Counted from the stretch's first letter, positions 19,577-30,000 are shown. The stretch is 64,000 nucleotides of DNA from an uncultured Erythrobacter sp. (GCA_947502305.1 CANMZA010000002.1:587041-651040); one strand, 5' to 3'. The notes: generated by a model from the letters alone, not told the origin. Numbers and translations: made by a program.

Positions 19577-19641
19577 TTTCCCCTGGACTGTGTGTCAGGT
19601 GTGTCAGGCCCCATCACAGGCAGGTCGATAGGAGCGAGTGA

Positions 19642-20295
19642 ATGAGTGATGTGAAGACCCTTGACGCAGCTCAACTCGCAGACAGCGTGATCCCCGCTGG
19701 CGCAGAGCCATACGCGCTGTTTGATGAATGGTTTGCACTGGCGCGGGAAAGCGAGCCCAATGATCCCAATGCGATGGCGCTGGCGACGGCGACACCAGAG
19801 GGGCGGCCTTCGGTGCGGATGGTGCTGCTGAAAGGGCATGGTCCGGCAGAAAGCGAGAAGGGCGGCTTCACCTTCTTTACCAACAGCGCCAGCCGCAAGG
19901 GCGGCGAGATTCGTGCCAATATGCATGCCAGCCTGCTGTTCCATTGGAAGAGCCTGCACCGGCAGATCCGTATCGAAGGGCCCGTGGAAGAAGTGACGCC
20001 GCAGCGCGCGGACGCCTACTTCCATTCGCGCGCTTACAACAGCCAAGTCGGCTCCGCCGCTAGCGACCAATCGCGCGTCCTGCCCCAACGTCAGGACTAT
20101 CTCGACAAGGTCGAGGCGATGTGGGCCGAGCACGAAGCATCAGGCGAAGTGCCGCGCCCGGCGCATTGGACTGGTTTCACCGTGCGTCCTGAGCGGATCG
20201 AGTTCTGGATCGACCGCGACAACCGCTTGCATGACCGCCGCCTGTTCACTCGAACAGATGAGGGCGGCTGGACCGACACGCTGCTTTACCCCTGA
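19642..20295 (+). CDS. pdxH: pyridoxamine 5'-phosphate oxidase
   Basis: PdxH is an FMN enzyme that oxidises pyridoxine or pyridoxamine phosphate to pyridoxal phosphate. The 217-residue sequence shows the family pattern RMVLLKGHG, FFTNSASRKGGEI, HWKSLHRQIRIEG and the C-terminal RLHDRRLF-like end. The start at 19642 follows a TAGGAG site at good spacing. The 245-bp leader contains a hairpin with T-run and the direct repeat GTGTCAGG. phzF follows after 20 bp, so they may be cotranscribed. Confidence 0.95.
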   Translation: MSDVKTLDAAQLADSVIPAGAEPYALFDEWFALARESEPNDPNAMALATATPEGRPSVRMVLLKGHGPAESEKGGFTFFTNSASRKGGEIRANMHASLLFHWKSLHRQIRIEGPVEEVTPQRADAYFHSRAYNSQVGSAASDQSRVLPQRQDYLDKVEAMWAEHEASGEVPRPAHWTGFTVRPERIEFWIDRDNRLHDRRLFTRTDEGGWTDTLLYP

Positions 20296-20315
20296 AGTCA
20301 ATCACTGAGGACCCG

Positions 20316-21155
20316 ATGACCAAAGCGATCCCCTATTGGCATGTTGATGCCTTCAGCGCCGTCCCCTTTGCCGGAAACCAAGCCGCCGTGATGGTGCTGG
20401 ATGAATGGCTGCCGGATGAGGAGCTGGTGCGAATCGGCGCGGAGAACCTGTTTGCTGAAACGGCCTTTGTCGTGCGCGATACGATGCGGGCCGAAGAGGG
20501 CGGCGCGGATTGGGAGCTGCGGTGGTGCACCCCGACTTACGAAATTGCGCTATGCGGCCATGCGACCTTGGCGAGCGGGCATGTGCTGCTGAATTGGGAT
20601 GAGCAATTGAAGGGGCGGGACACAGTCACGTTCCGCACGCGCAAATCGGGCATTTTGGAGGTGCGGCGCGTCGGTGACGGTTACGAAGTCGGCCTGCCCG
20701 CAATCCCGACCACACCGCGCGCCTTTCCCGAGGCGGAGGCAATGTTGGGGGCGACGCCCATTTCGACATATCGGTCTGGTGCAGAGCATATTGGCTACAC
20801 TGTGTTTGAGTTTGAGAATGAGGCCGCGATCCGGGCGTTAAACCCGGATGTTCGCGCGCTGGAGATGCTGGGGACGGATCAGTTCATCTGCACCGCACGC
20901 GGAGATGCGGGTGAAAGCACCACGGACATTGTCAGCCGCGTCTTCGTACCCGGCGGCGGAGTGGATGAGGACAGCGTGACGGGATCGGCGCATTCGGTGC
21001 TGACGCCCTATTGGGCGGCGAAATTGGGGCGCGATCAGATGACCGCCTATCAAGCCAGCGAGCGCGGCGGGTATCTGACCTTGCGATTGGCGGATGGGCG
21101 CGCTTGGCTGGGCGGACCCTGTGTCACCGTGGTTGAGGGTACATTCTACGCCTGA
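20316..21155 (+). CDS. PhzF-family isomerase/epimerase-like protein
   Basis: The 279-residue protein belongs to the PhzF family (diaminopimelate epimerase fold). FAGNQAAVMV near residue 17, NLFAETAFVV with the catalytic Glu near residue 45, and GVDEDSVTGSAHSVL in the second half are clear. Most members outside phenazine clusters have no known substrate, and no phenazine genes are present here. A TGAGG ribosome site precedes the ATG. It follows pdxH at 20 bp. Confidence 0.88.
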   Translation: MTKAIPYWHVDAFSAVPFAGNQAAVMVLDEWLPDEELVRIGAENLFAETAFVVRDTMRAEEGGADWELRWCTPTYEIALCGHATLASGHVLLNWDEQLKGRDTVTFRTRKSGILEVRRVGDGYEVGLPAIPTTPRAFPEAEAMLGATPISTYRSGAEHIGYTVFEFENEAAIRALNPDVRALEMLGTDQFICTARGDAGESTTDIVSRVFVPGGGVDEDSVTGSAHSVLTPYWAAKLGRDQMTAYQASERGGYLTLRLADGRAWLGGPCVTVVEGTFYA

Positions 21156-21195
21156 TCGATTTGGGCCGAATACAAGACTCGGGGTGTGACGGGGG

Positions 21196-22344
21196 CTACG
21201 ACGCGGGATACAGGGCCAGCACATCGGCGGCTTGCTGCAACATTGCGGGCCGCTGCGCACTGGTGGAATGGCCGAGCCGGACCAAAGTCAGACGCTGATC
21301 AGGCGAGACGAGGACATATTGGCCCATATGCCCGATCAGCGAAAACAGGCTGGCGGGCGCGCGGTCTGGGAAGAGCGGATGATCGCCCTCCAGATCAGGC
21401 ATCGGCTGGTTGAGCCATGTTTGATAGCCATAAAAGGCGGCGGTCGGACTGGGCTGTGTCATCGCCTCAATCCAGCGGCTGGGCACCAATTGCTCGCCGC
21501 CCGGTGCGCGTCCGCCCGCGCGCATGAATTCGCCGAATTTGGCATAATCGCGCGCGGTGGCGTGCATCAGGCTGCCGCCGATCAGCGTGCCCGAGGCGTC
21601 GAATTCCGGGACGATAGAGGTCATGCCAAGCGGCCCGAACAGCCGCTCTTGAAGGTACTGAGTGACCGCAATGCGCCGCGCGTCAGGGTCTTCGCTATCG
21701 GTCAAAGCGCGGGCGGCGATATCGGCAAGAATGACGGTGGTGTTGGAGGAATATTCAAACCGTTCGCCCGGCTCCGCCTCCAGCGGTTGTTCCTCCGCCC
21801 ATTTCGCCATGTCATCGCGCCCGTCGAGGAACAGCATGCGGACTTCAGCCGAATCGTAGGGCGGATCGCCGGCCTCTGTGTGACGCAATCCGGCGCGCAT
21901 TTGCAAAAGGTGCCGCAAGGTGATGTCGGCGCGCGGATCGCCGCTGCGCTGCCACAGGGCAACGGGTGCGGGCGCATCGACGCTCAACAAGCCGTCGGCC
22001 ACCAACATACCCGTCAGCACTGCCGTCACCGTCTTGGCCATCGACCAGCTGATAAAGCGCGTCTCGCTATCATAACCCTCGCCGTAACGTTCCGCCGCGA
22101 CCTTACCATCCGCCAGCAGCAGCACAGCGCGGGTTTCGCCAATTCCTTGCGCGCTGAACAATTCATCCACCTCCCGCGCGAGCTGATCGCGCGGCGCACC
22201 GGCATCCTGCGACACCGCCGCAAGCGCTTCTTCGCTCAACGGCGGGAGCGGCGGCGGAGCGGTCTCAGCGCAAGATGCAGTTATGAAGGCAAGGGCTGGC
22301 AGGAGCGCGGCTGCGGCGATAGGGGTGGGCATACGAAACGTCAT
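21196..22344 (-). CDS. serine hydrolase, beta-lactamase/penicillin-binding class C fold
   Basis: The mature protein would be an envelope lipoprotein: the signal ends in FITASCAE (lipobox Cys about residue 20). The catalytic Ser-x-x-Lys is SMAK, and the second motif Tyr-x-Asn is seen as YSSN. The open frame reaches 22458, but the ATG at 22344 (382 residues) places the signal peptide correctly. Class C-like esterases of this kind act on peptidoglycan-like or ester substrates; the substrate is unknown. A divergent small gene starts 35 bp away. Confidence 0.85.
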   Translation of the reverse strand: MTFRMPTPIAAAALLPALAFITASCAETAPPPLPPLSEEALAAVSQDAGAPRDQLAREVDELFSAQGIGETRAVLLLADGKVAAERYGEGYDSETRFISWSMAKTVTAVLTGMLVADGLLSVDAPAPVALWQRSGDPRADITLRHLLQMRAGLRHTEAGDPPYDSAEVRMLFLDGRDDMAKWAEEQPLEAEPGERFEYSSNTTVILADIAARALTDSEDPDARRIAVTQYLQERLFGPLGMTSIVPEFDASGTLIGGSLMHATARDYAKFGEFMRAGGRAPGGEQLVPSRWIEAMTQPSPTAAFYGYQTWLNQPMPDLEGDHPLFPDRAPASLFSLIGHMGQYVLVSPDQRLTLVRLGHSTSAQRPAMLQQAADVLALYPAS

Positions 22345-22379
22345 CGCGTTCTCAATTCTATAAGGGTCGTCACAAAGCA

Positions 22380-22739
22380 ATGCATAAATCGGCTGGGTCC
22401 AAATCAAACGCACGTTCGTTGCGCTCGCGCATTGTCTTGACGGTCCTACTGCTCGCACTCGTGGCGGCGGCTGCGGCGATCTGGTTCAACCGCGCGCCGA
22501 TTGCGGGCTATGCAGAGGTTGGCACTTCTTATGCCGCGCGTGTCGGTTGCTCGTGCCGGTTTGTGGCAGGCAGAAGCCTGGAGGATTGCGAGAAGGACAA
22601 ATTGGGCGGGATGGAATTGGTCTCGCTTAGCGATGATGAAGAGGCACGCAGCGTCACCGCAACATTTCCTTTGGTGACTGCGACCACTGCGACCTACCGC
22701 GAAGGGTATGGATGCGTGCTGGAAGAATGGCCGAGCTAA
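22380..22739 (+). CDS. small membrane-anchored four-cysteine protein
   Basis: No family is recognised. The 119-residue product has a basic N-terminus, one hydrophobic segment (about 19-37, VLTVLLLALVAAAAAIW) and a short extracytoplasmic domain with four Cys: GCSC, DC and GC. The pattern suggests two disulfides in the periplasm. It is transcribed divergently from the serine hydrolase lipoprotein, 35 bp apart, which suggests shared regulation and perhaps a functional pair. This is inference. Confidence 0.65.
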   Translation: MHKSAGSKSNARSLRSRIVLTVLLLALVAAAAAIWFNRAPIAGYAEVGTSYAARVGCSCRFVAGRSLEDCEKDKLGGMELVSLSDDEEARSVTATFPLVTATTATYREGYGCVLEEWPS

Positions 22740-22763
22740 AACCCGGCGCCGCGCAGTGCGCCG

Positions 22764-23948
22764 TCAGCCAGCGACGGACGTCGTCGCATCAATCCAGCCG
22801 CCACCAATGACCCGTTCGCCCGCATAGATCACCGCGGCTTGCCCCGGTGAAACGCCAAATTCGGGCTCTGCAAAGCGCATCACAACCGGCGCATCATTGC
22901 CAATCGGCCCGTCGAGCGTGATCGGCACAGGCTTCGCAAGCGAACGCACTTTGGCAGTCAAAACCTCGCCAGCGGCCAGTTCACCGATCAAATTTGTCTC
23001 GATCACATCGACGCTTTCGACCGCCAACATGCGTTTCGGTCCGGCGCGCACTTCGCGGGTCTCTGCATTGAGAGAGATCACATAAAGTGGCTCCGGCTGG
23101 CCGCCAATATCCAACCCCTTACGCTGACCGACCGTGTAATGGACGATGCCCTTATGCGTCCCCAACACCTCTCCGCTGGCCGCGTGGACGATATTGCCGG
23201 GCACGCCGCCTTCGGGGCGCATTTTCTTGACGATCTTTGCGTAATTGCCGTCCGGAACGAAGCAAATGTCCTGACTGTCGGGCTTTGCCGCATTGCGCAG
23301 ACCCGCTGCCTCGGCCAATTCGCGGACTTGTGTCTTGGGCAGACCGCCTAGCGGAAAGCGGATATAGTCCAGCTGTTCCTGAGTCGTCGCATAGAGGAAA
23401 TAGGATTGATCACGCGCTGGATCGACGGCGCGGTACATATGCGGACCCGGCCCCTCGGCCTCTTCTGTTTCAACCCGGCGCACATAATGGCCGGTCGCCA
23501 AACAATCCGCCCCCAATTCGCGCGCCATGCGGAACAGGTCAGTAAATTTCGGCCCCATATTGCAACGGATGCACGGCACTGGCGTGCGTCCGGCAAGATA
23601 TTCATCGGCAAATTGTTCGACCACATCCTCGCGAAAGGCGCTTTCATGGTCGAAAACATAATGCGCAATGCCCAAGCGATCGGAAACTGCGCGCGCATCG
23701 GCAATATCATCACCGGCACAGCACGCCCCTTTGCGCCCGGTTGCCGCGCCATAGTCGTAAAGTTGCAGTGTGATGCCGATCACTTCGGCGCCGCTATCCG
23801 CCGCCAGCGCCGCAACCACCGACGAATCAACCCCGCCGCTCATCGCGACGACGATGCGGCATTCGCTTGCTGGACGCGGCAAATCGAACAGAGCGGCCGT
23901 GTCGAGCCCGAATTTGGAGTCGGCTGTAAGAGAGGGTGCAGAGGTCAT
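22764..23948 (-). CDS. mnmA: tRNA-specific 2-thiouridylase
   Basis: MnmA adenylates U34 in the anticodon of Lys, Glu and Gln tRNAs and installs sulfur at C2. The PP-loop SGGVDSSV follows residue 30, and the two catalytic Cys occur in PCIRCNM and DICFVPDG. The C-terminal beta-barrel and GGG(W)I end are present. The frame is open to 24008; ATG at 23948 gives 394 residues and is the more usual start. It converges with the small gene upstream of 22739. Confidence 0.95.
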   Translation of the reverse strand: MTSAPSLTADSKFGLDTAALFDLPRPASECRIVVAMSGGVDSSVVAALAADSGAEVIGITLQLYDYGAATGRKGACCAGDDIADARAVSDRLGIAHYVFDHESAFREDVVEQFADEYLAGRTPVPCIRCNMGPKFTDLFRMARELGADCLATGHYVRRVETEEAEGPGPHMYRAVDPARDQSYFLYATTQEQLDYIRFPLGGLPKTQVRELAEAAGLRNAAKPDSQDICFVPDGNYAKIVKKMRPEGGVPGNIVHAASGEVLGTHKGIVHYTVGQRKGLDIGGQPEPLYVISLNAETREVRAGPKRMLAVESVDVIETNLIGELAAGEVLTAKVRSLAKPVPITLDGPIGNDAPVVMRFAEPEFGVSPGQAAVIYAGERVIGGGWIDATTSVAG

Positions 23949-24123
23949 GATTGCGGCGCTATATAGTGCGCCAACCCGGCGACCGCTACCCACTAGTATC
24001 GGCCTCAAGCATTGGCCACCGACATTGCCCGCAATCGGTTACGCAATCGGCAGGCGCTAATCCTAAGCACAAGTAAAGACGAGTTTTACCAGTTCTTGAT
24101 GACCGGCGGATATATGCTGTTAC

Positions 24124-24660
24124 ATGTTCGAAGGCAGCAAACCTATTCCAGCGGCGCAAGATGCTCGATTCTCAGGAGAATCAGGCATCGGCGACGCATT
24201 GATCGGTAGCGCCGACGTCCAGCCTTACAAAAAGGGTTCCGATGACAGCGAACAAGGCGGCGGTGCTTTGCGGATGTTGGAATGGAGCGAATTAAGCGCC
24301 CGGCTCAGCGCATCACGCGATCTGAGGCAGCTCTTGCGCCGCGACGCATCACGCCAGATCAATGGCGATTCGAGCAGCTTTGCCGACGCCGCCGCGCAAT
24401 ATTTTCGCACTCGAGGCGAGGGCGGAGATAATTGCGAACCGGGCGTTAACCCTGTTGCTTTAGAGCGCTGCAAAGGCTCGCCGGGCACATTGCCAATCGA
24501 AATAGCGCAAATCGGAATAGAAACAGAAAAACAAACCAGTCGAGGGCTTCAAGACGAAGAAGCTGATGATCCGGGTGAAACGGCAACCGGACCAAATAAT
24601 GGCCCTCTAACAGGCCGCAAAACAGGCCCAGACGCAGGCGACGCGAGAGAAGATAAATGA
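24124..24660 (+). CDS. unknown protein translationally coupled to sciP
   Basis: The 178-residue product matches no family I know. It has no signal or membrane segment. Residues about 48-95 are likely helical (MLEWSELSARLSASRDL, then RRDASRQ), and the C-terminal third is charged and Gly/Asp/Thr-rich, probably disordered. The stop overlaps the sciP start (ATGA at 24657-24660), good evidence that it is a real gene. A role linked to cell-cycle or flagellar control through sciP is only suggested by this coupling. Confidence 0.6.
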   Translation: MFEGSKPIPAAQDARFSGESGIGDALIGSADVQPYKKGSDDSEQGGGALRMLEWSELSARLSASRDLRQLLRRDASRQINGDSSSFADAAAQYFRTRGEGGDNCEPGVNPVALERCKGSPGTLPIEIAQIGIETEKQTSRGLQDEEADDPGETATGPNNGPLTGRKTGPDAGDAREDK

Positions 24661-24956
24661 TTGAGAACCAAGATATACGTCCAGCACAGGTAATCGGCCC
24701 CTTGGGAGAGCCGCTGACTGTGGCTGACTTGCCGTCGCCCAAGACGAAACGTTGGGTTGTGCGGCGCAAAGCCGAAGTGGTCGCCGCCGTGAATGGCGGA
24801 TTGCTTTCCATCGATGAAGTGTTGGAACGCTATGGCCTCACGCTTGAAGAGTTTGCATCCTGGCAGCGCGCCGTTGATCGCAGCGGTATGCAAGGCCTGC
24901 GTGTGACGCGGATTCAGCACTACCGCGATCTCTATGAGCGGCAGCTGAAATACTAA
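24657..24956 (+). CDS. sciP: SciP-like DUF1153 regulator (CtrA inhibitor family)
   Basis: The 99-residue protein matches the DUF1153 family, whose Caulobacter member SciP binds DNA and blocks CtrA-dependent transcription, including flagellar and chemotaxis genes. Characteristic stretches are LPSPKTKRWVVRRKAEVV, LSIDEVLERYGLTLEEF with its helix-turn-helix, and LRVTRIQHYRDLY. The start is inside the stop of the upstream gene. About 268 bp of non-coding sequence follows in which I see no terminator or further gene. Confidence 0.92.
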   Translation: MIENQDIRPAQVIGPLGEPLTVADLPSPKTKRWVVRRKAEVVAAVNGGLLSIDEVLERYGLTLEEFASWQRAVDRSGMQGLRVTRIQHYRDLYERQLKY

Positions 24957-25224
24957 ATTTGAGATCCTGAACCGGCATGGGTGCGGCATTTGGGCCGACC
25001 CGCCAAATCACAGCTTCGCAAATTCAGCCAATCCGTAAAGTTCGCCAATTCTACTCGCCCTCTCGCTTCTCGCCTCTCTCTCGCTCCCTGGCGCAAAACC
25101 ACCCCCAAAATCACTGAAGGTTCTCTCAGCGGCGTTTTTGCGCTAGCTGACACGCGTGCCCGCCTAGGGATTCGTGCGAAGACGCGCGAAATGCGGGTGC
25201 CAACGGTATAAGAAGGGATATAAA

Positions 25225-25488
25225 ATGGGTTGGATTGCAACAATCATCTTGGGCGGCGTCGCCGGATGGCTCGCGAGCATGGTTATGAACCGTGACGCGT
25301 CGATGGGTATTTTCTGGAACATCGTGGTCGGCATCGTCGGCGGCATGATCGGCAGCGGAATCGGCAATGTGACCGGTTTCCTGACCACAGATAGCGGCTG
25401 GATCATGTATCTGGTCACCGCCACAGTCGGCGCAATCGTGTTGCTCGGCATTTTGAACTTGGTCCAACGCGGCAAAGTCGGCGGGTAA
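25225..25488 (+). CDS. GlsB/YeaQ/YmgE-family small membrane protein
   Basis: The 87-residue protein has three hydrophobic Gly-rich segments (GWIATIILGGVAGWLAS, IVVGIVGGMIGSGIG, MYLVTATVGAIVLLGIL), the pattern of the transglycosylase-associated GlsB/YeaQ family. These proteins often respond to stress; biochemical function is unproven. The ATG at 25225 has an AGAAGGG site 8 nt upstream, so the longer frame from 25174 is not used. A strong terminator follows. Confidence 0.88.
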   Translation: MGWIATIILGGVAGWLASMVMNRDASMGIFWNIVVGIVGGMIGSGIGNVTGFLTTDSGWIMYLVTATVGAIVLLGILNLVQRGKVGG

Positions 25489-25531
25489 TTCCCGCATTCA
25501 ATGTTTAGGGCAGCTGCCCTAGTCGCATTTT

Positions 25532-25574
25532 GAGGCGGCGCGGCCTTTTCGGCTGCGCCGCCTCTTTGCTTTTG
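25532..25574 (+). terminator. intrinsic terminator after the GlsB-like gene
   Basis: GAGGCGGCGC (25532-25541) pairs perfectly with GCGCCGCCTC (25555-25564), followed by TTTGCTTTT. The 10-bp GC-rich stem and T-rich tail sit 44 nt after the stop codon. Confidence 0.85.
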
Positions 25575-25696
25575 GAGAGGGAATAAGCGAAATTTGGCGT
25601 CAAAACGCTGCGACGCGCATTCATACACCATTCGTCTAGGCACAAAGTCATCAGTCGAAGCGCGGATTGCCCCATTTCGCCCGCTTGCTTATTAAG

Positions 25697-25725
25697 TATT
25701 GCGAGGGGTGACTTATATCTATAAT
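25697..25725 (+). promoter_or_regulatory. candidate sigma70-type promoter of the RND efflux operon
   Basis: A consensus TATAAT lies at 25720-25725 with TATTGC 17 nt upstream (25697-25702). The region is AT-rich and lies 50 bp before the adaptor gene start. The -35 box is imperfect. Confidence 0.45.
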
Positions 25726-25775
25726 ACACCAACGGTAGAAATGGCGCACCCCGCTGACCGAGTAAGAGAACATAG

Positions 25776-26981
25776 ATGAATTACGAGACGACGATCACGC
25801 CGGACATATCAGCGGAGACGCAGGACGATATCCAATCGGATGTCGCCGACGGTGCCGCTCATTCGCCGTCTTCTTCGCGAAAGCCGATGATTATCGCGCT
25901 GATCGGATTGCTGGTTTTGCTCGGCGCTATTGCCGCTTATTTCACTTTGGGCGGCGGTGAACCGGCGCCTGCTGCCGATGATGAGGGCTCCCAAGCGCCG
26001 GTTGTGACCGTGATCGCACCCGGAACGACCACAGTAAGCGGTATGATCGAGGCTCCCGGCACGCTCGCCGCGCGCCGCCCAATGCCGGTTGGCGTTGTGG
26101 GCGAAGGGGGCCGCGTCCTTTCTGTTCGCGTTGATGCGGGCGATTGGGTTGAGCGCGGACAGGTTCTCGCCGTGATTGACCGTTCTGTGCAAAGCCAGCA
26201 GGCGGCCGGTCAAGCGGCTCAAATCGAAGTGTCGCGCGCCGATGCACGTTTGGCTCAGGCCAATTTGGACCGTTCTTTGCAATTGGTTGAGCGCGGTTTC
26301 GTTTCAAAGGCTGATGTCGATCGCCTGACCTCAACCCGCGATGCCGCGGTTGCCCGCGTCAAAGTCGCCGAGGCGCAGCTTGCAGAATTGCGCGCCCGCG
26401 CCGCGCGGCTCAATATCATCGCGCCCGCATCGGGCTTCGTGCTGGAGCGCAGTGTTGAGCCGGGTCAAACCGTCGGCGGCGGAACGCCTGCACTGTTTTC
26501 CATCGCGCGCGGCGGTGAAATGGAATTGCAAGCGCAACTCAGCGAAAGCCAGCTTGCCGGATTGTCGCAAGGCGTCAGCGCAAGCGTCACCCCGACCGGG
26601 TCGGCGAAGACATTTGACGGGCAAGTTTGGCAAATTTCGCCAATTATTGACGCACAAAGCCGCCAAGGCACCGCGCGTATCGCGCTGCCTTATGCGCCTG
26701 AATTGCGCCCCGGCGGGTTTGCGACCGCGCAAATCGACAGCGGCTCTATCCAAGCGACTGTTTTACCGGAAAGCGCCGTGCTCGCCGATGGTGAGGGCAG
26801 CTTTGTCTATGTCGTGAATGAAGAAAACCAAGCAACGCGCACGGCGGTGACCACCGGCATGGTGACACCCCAAGGCATTGCGATCACAGGCGGTTTGAAC
26901 GGGACAGAATTGGTCGTGCTGCGCGCGGGCGGTTTCCTCAACCCCGGTGAAACGGTCAATCCGCGCAGGGAAGAAAGCTGA
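25776..26981 (+). CDS. RND efflux periplasmic adaptor (membrane fusion protein)
   Basis: The 401-residue adaptor has a cytoplasmic acidic N-terminus, one membrane anchor (about 39-57, MIIALIGLLVLLGAIAAYF), a biotinyl-lipoyl-like barrel with RVLSVRVDAGDWVERGQVLAVID, an alpha-helical hairpin (about 135-205) and a beta-barrel domain with IIAPASGFVLERSVEPGQTV. It would link the RND pump encoded downstream to an outer-membrane TolC-like channel, which is not encoded here. The substrate is unknown. Confidence 0.92.
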   Translation: MNYETTITPDISAETQDDIQSDVADGAAHSPSSSRKPMIIALIGLLVLLGAIAAYFTLGGGEPAPAADDEGSQAPVVTVIAPGTTTVSGMIEAPGTLAARRPMPVGVVGEGGRVLSVRVDAGDWVERGQVLAVIDRSVQSQQAAGQAAQIEVSRADARLAQANLDRSLQLVERGFVSKADVDRLTSTRDAAVARVKVAEAQLAELRARAARLNIIAPASGFVLERSVEPGQTVGGGTPALFSIARGGEMELQAQLSESQLAGLSQGVSASVTPTGSAKTFDGQVWQISPIIDAQSRQGTARIALPYAPELRPGGFATAQIDSGSIQATVLPESAVLADGEGSFVYVVNEENQATRTAVTTGMVTPQGIAITGGLNGTELVVLRAGGFLNPGETVNPRREES

Positions 26982-27063
26982 TCATCCAACCCCGCGCCTT
27001 TTCCCATAATTCATGTCGGGCGCGCTCCGACATGCAGCTGAGCTTTACACGGGCGAAACGCAC

Positions 27064-30000
27064 ATGAACTTCCGCAACATCTCCGCTTGGTCGATCCGTA
27101 ACCCTGTCATTCCGTTGGTGTTTTTCACCGCGTTGCTGCTGGCCGGTATTCTCAGCTTTGCGCGGATGGATGTGGTCAACAATCCTGACGTCGAATTCCC
27201 CGCAGTCAGCGTCGGCATTTCGCAACCGGGCGCGGCGCCGACAGAGATTGAAAACCAGATCACTCAGCGTGTCGAAAGCGCGGTGCGGTCGATCAACGGT
27301 GTCGCCTCGATCAACTCCACCGCAAGCGAGGGGTTCTCCAGCACCTTCATCGAATTTGAGATCGGCACCGATCCCAATGATGCGACGGCCGAGGTGAAGA
27401 ACGCGGTCGATTCCATTCGCGGCAGCCTGCCCGATGGCATCCTAGAGCCGCGCATTCAAAAAGAAGAGATTTCCGGGGGTTTTTTAGGCATTTATGCCGT
27501 CGAAGCCGACGATATGACGATCGAACAGCTCAGCTGGTTCATCGACGATACGGTGACAAAACGCTTGCTCGCCATCGAAGGAATGGCCGAGGCGAACCGG
27601 TTTGCCGGGGTAGACCGAGAGATCGAAGTGATCCTCGACATCAGCCGAATGCAAGCCTTTGGCGTCACCGCCAGCCAGATCAACAGCGTCCTGCGTCAAT
27701 CCAATATTGATGCCGCAGGCGGCGCGACCGAAATCGGCGGGACGCGCCAATCGGTGCGCGTTTTGGGCAGCAGCGAAACAGCCTATGACCTGTCGCAGCA
27801 GCAAATCCAACTGGGCGACGGGCGCACCATCCGCCTCGCAGATGTTGCCAATGTGCGCGATGGATTCTCAGAACGCTCCTCCATCAGCAAAGTGCGCGAT
27901 AAAGAGGTCGTGAATTTTGCCATGTCGCGGGCCAAAGGCGCGTCCGATGTGACGGTGTTTGAAGAAGCCTTGTCAGTCATCGAAGACATCGAGGCGGAAA
28001 ATCCCGGCGTGCGGTTTATCCCGCTGTTCAACACGGTGAAATATACCGAGGAACAATACACGTCATCAATGGCAGCGATGATCGAAGGAGCCATTTTGGC
28101 TGTGATCGTCGTGTTCTTCTTCCTGCGCGATTGGCGCGCGACGCTGATTTCATCGGTGGCCATCCCGCTTTCCGCGATTCCGACCTTTTGGTTCATGGAT
28201 TTGCTGGGTTTCAACCTCAACCAATTGTCGCTGCTCGCGCTGGCTCTGGTCGCGGGGGTCTTGGTCGATGATGCCATCGTGGAAATTGAAAATATCGTGC
28301 GGCATATGCGGATGGGCAAAAGCGCCTATCAAGCCAGTATCGAGGCCGCTGATGAGATCGGATTGCCGGTTGTCGCCACCAGTTTCTGTATTGTCGCGGT
28401 GTTCTTGCCGGTTGGCTTGATGCCGGGGATTTCCGGGCAGTTCTTCAAGAATTTCGGGATCACAGTGGTGGTCGCGGTTCTGATGAGCCTCGCCGTGGCG
28501 CGGATGATCACACCGATGCTCGCAGCCTATTTCCTGCGCGCGAAAGGCCACGCCGAACATGGCGAAGGCCCGATGATGGACCGGTATATGGGCATTCTCG
28601 GCTGGACCTTGGAAAAGGCGAAGGCGAAAGAAATGCGCGCCAATATCGCCAATGTCGCTTCGCAACCTGCCTATTTCATCCTTTCTGTTTTGTCCGCATT
28701 GGGCGCGGCATACTTCATCACCGACAGCATGCTTTTGGCCGAAGACGCCGCAATGCTGAGCATTTTGTTTGGCTGTATCGCGCTGCTGATTGCTGTGCCG
28801 ATTGCGTTTTTTGTCGGCCTGTTGCTGACGGCGATGCTTGGCGCAGTGCCGGGCGCTTTGATGAAGAGCGAGGGCGGCTTTTTTGGATGGGCGGTCTTTA
28901 TGATGCGCCGCCTGTGGGCGCGGATGTTTGATCACCGTGTCTGGATGCTGGGCGTTGGCGTTCTTGCGCTTGTTCTGACGCTGGTCTTGTTCGCTATTAC
29001 CCCGGCACAGTTCCAACCGGTGACGGATGACAATAACAGCCGGGTCGAAATTGAGATGGTCCCGGGCACCACGCTTGCCTCGACAGAGCGGGTCGCGGAC
29101 GAAGTGGCATCGTTGCTTTATGAACAGCCAGAGGTTGAGGTCGCCTTGGAACGCGTGCGGGTTGGCAATGCGTCGATCTATGTCACCTTGGCCGATGACC
29201 GTCAGAAAACGTCGATTGAATTTGAACGCGATCTGGCCCCGGCGCTTGCGCAATTCCCCGATGCGCGGGTGCGTTTTGCCTCGCAATCGGGCGGGTTTGG
29301 CAGTGGGCGCGATATGACCATCATGCTCGCCGGGTCTGATCCGGTGCTGCTGGAGCAAACGGCAACCGCTTTGGTGGAACAGATGCGCGAGCTCGATACG
29401 CTGGTTGCGCCGCGGGTTAGCGCCGACGTCAATCGCCCAGAGATCATCATCAAGCCGCGTCCGTCAGTCGCCGCTGAGCTAGGCGTGACAACCGCCGCGC
29501 TAAGCCAAACGATCCGTATTGCGACCTTGGGTGAGATTGAACAGAATGCGGCGCGGTTCTCGCTATCTGATCGGCAAATTCAAATCAGTGTGAAATTGCC
29601 CGAAGAATCGCGCGAAAGCATGACCACAATTGAAAACCTGCCAGTGCCAACGCGGTTTGGCGGGACGGTGCCGTTGTCGCGTGTTGCCGAAATCAGCTTT
29701 GGCTCCGGCCCGACCGCGATTCAGCGTTACAATCAAAACCGCCGCGTTTTGATCGGCGCCGATTTGGCGCGCGGCCAGATTAAAGGCGATGTGCAGGCGC
29801 AAATTGACGCTCTGCCAATCCTGCAAGACCTGCCGCAAGGCGTGGCCCGCGCGGTGGTCGGCGAAGATGAATGGCAGGCAGAGATGTTGAACAGCCTCGT
29901 CATCGCCATCCTTGCCGGTTTCTTCTTGGTCTTTGCCGTGCTGGTGCTCTTGTACAAGCGGGTGATGAGCCCGCTGGTCAATATGACATCCTTGCTGCTC

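Noticed and set aside
25505..25732. Minus-strand 75-residue frame between the GlsB-like gene and the efflux operon
   Set aside because: It overlaps the strong terminator and the candidate promoter, has no ribosome site, and its composition looks random.
28150..29358. Long 402-residue minus-strand frame inside the RND permease gene
   Set aside because: It is antisense to a clear conserved gene, and its His/Arg/Gln-rich product is typical of a shadow frame in GC-rich DNA.
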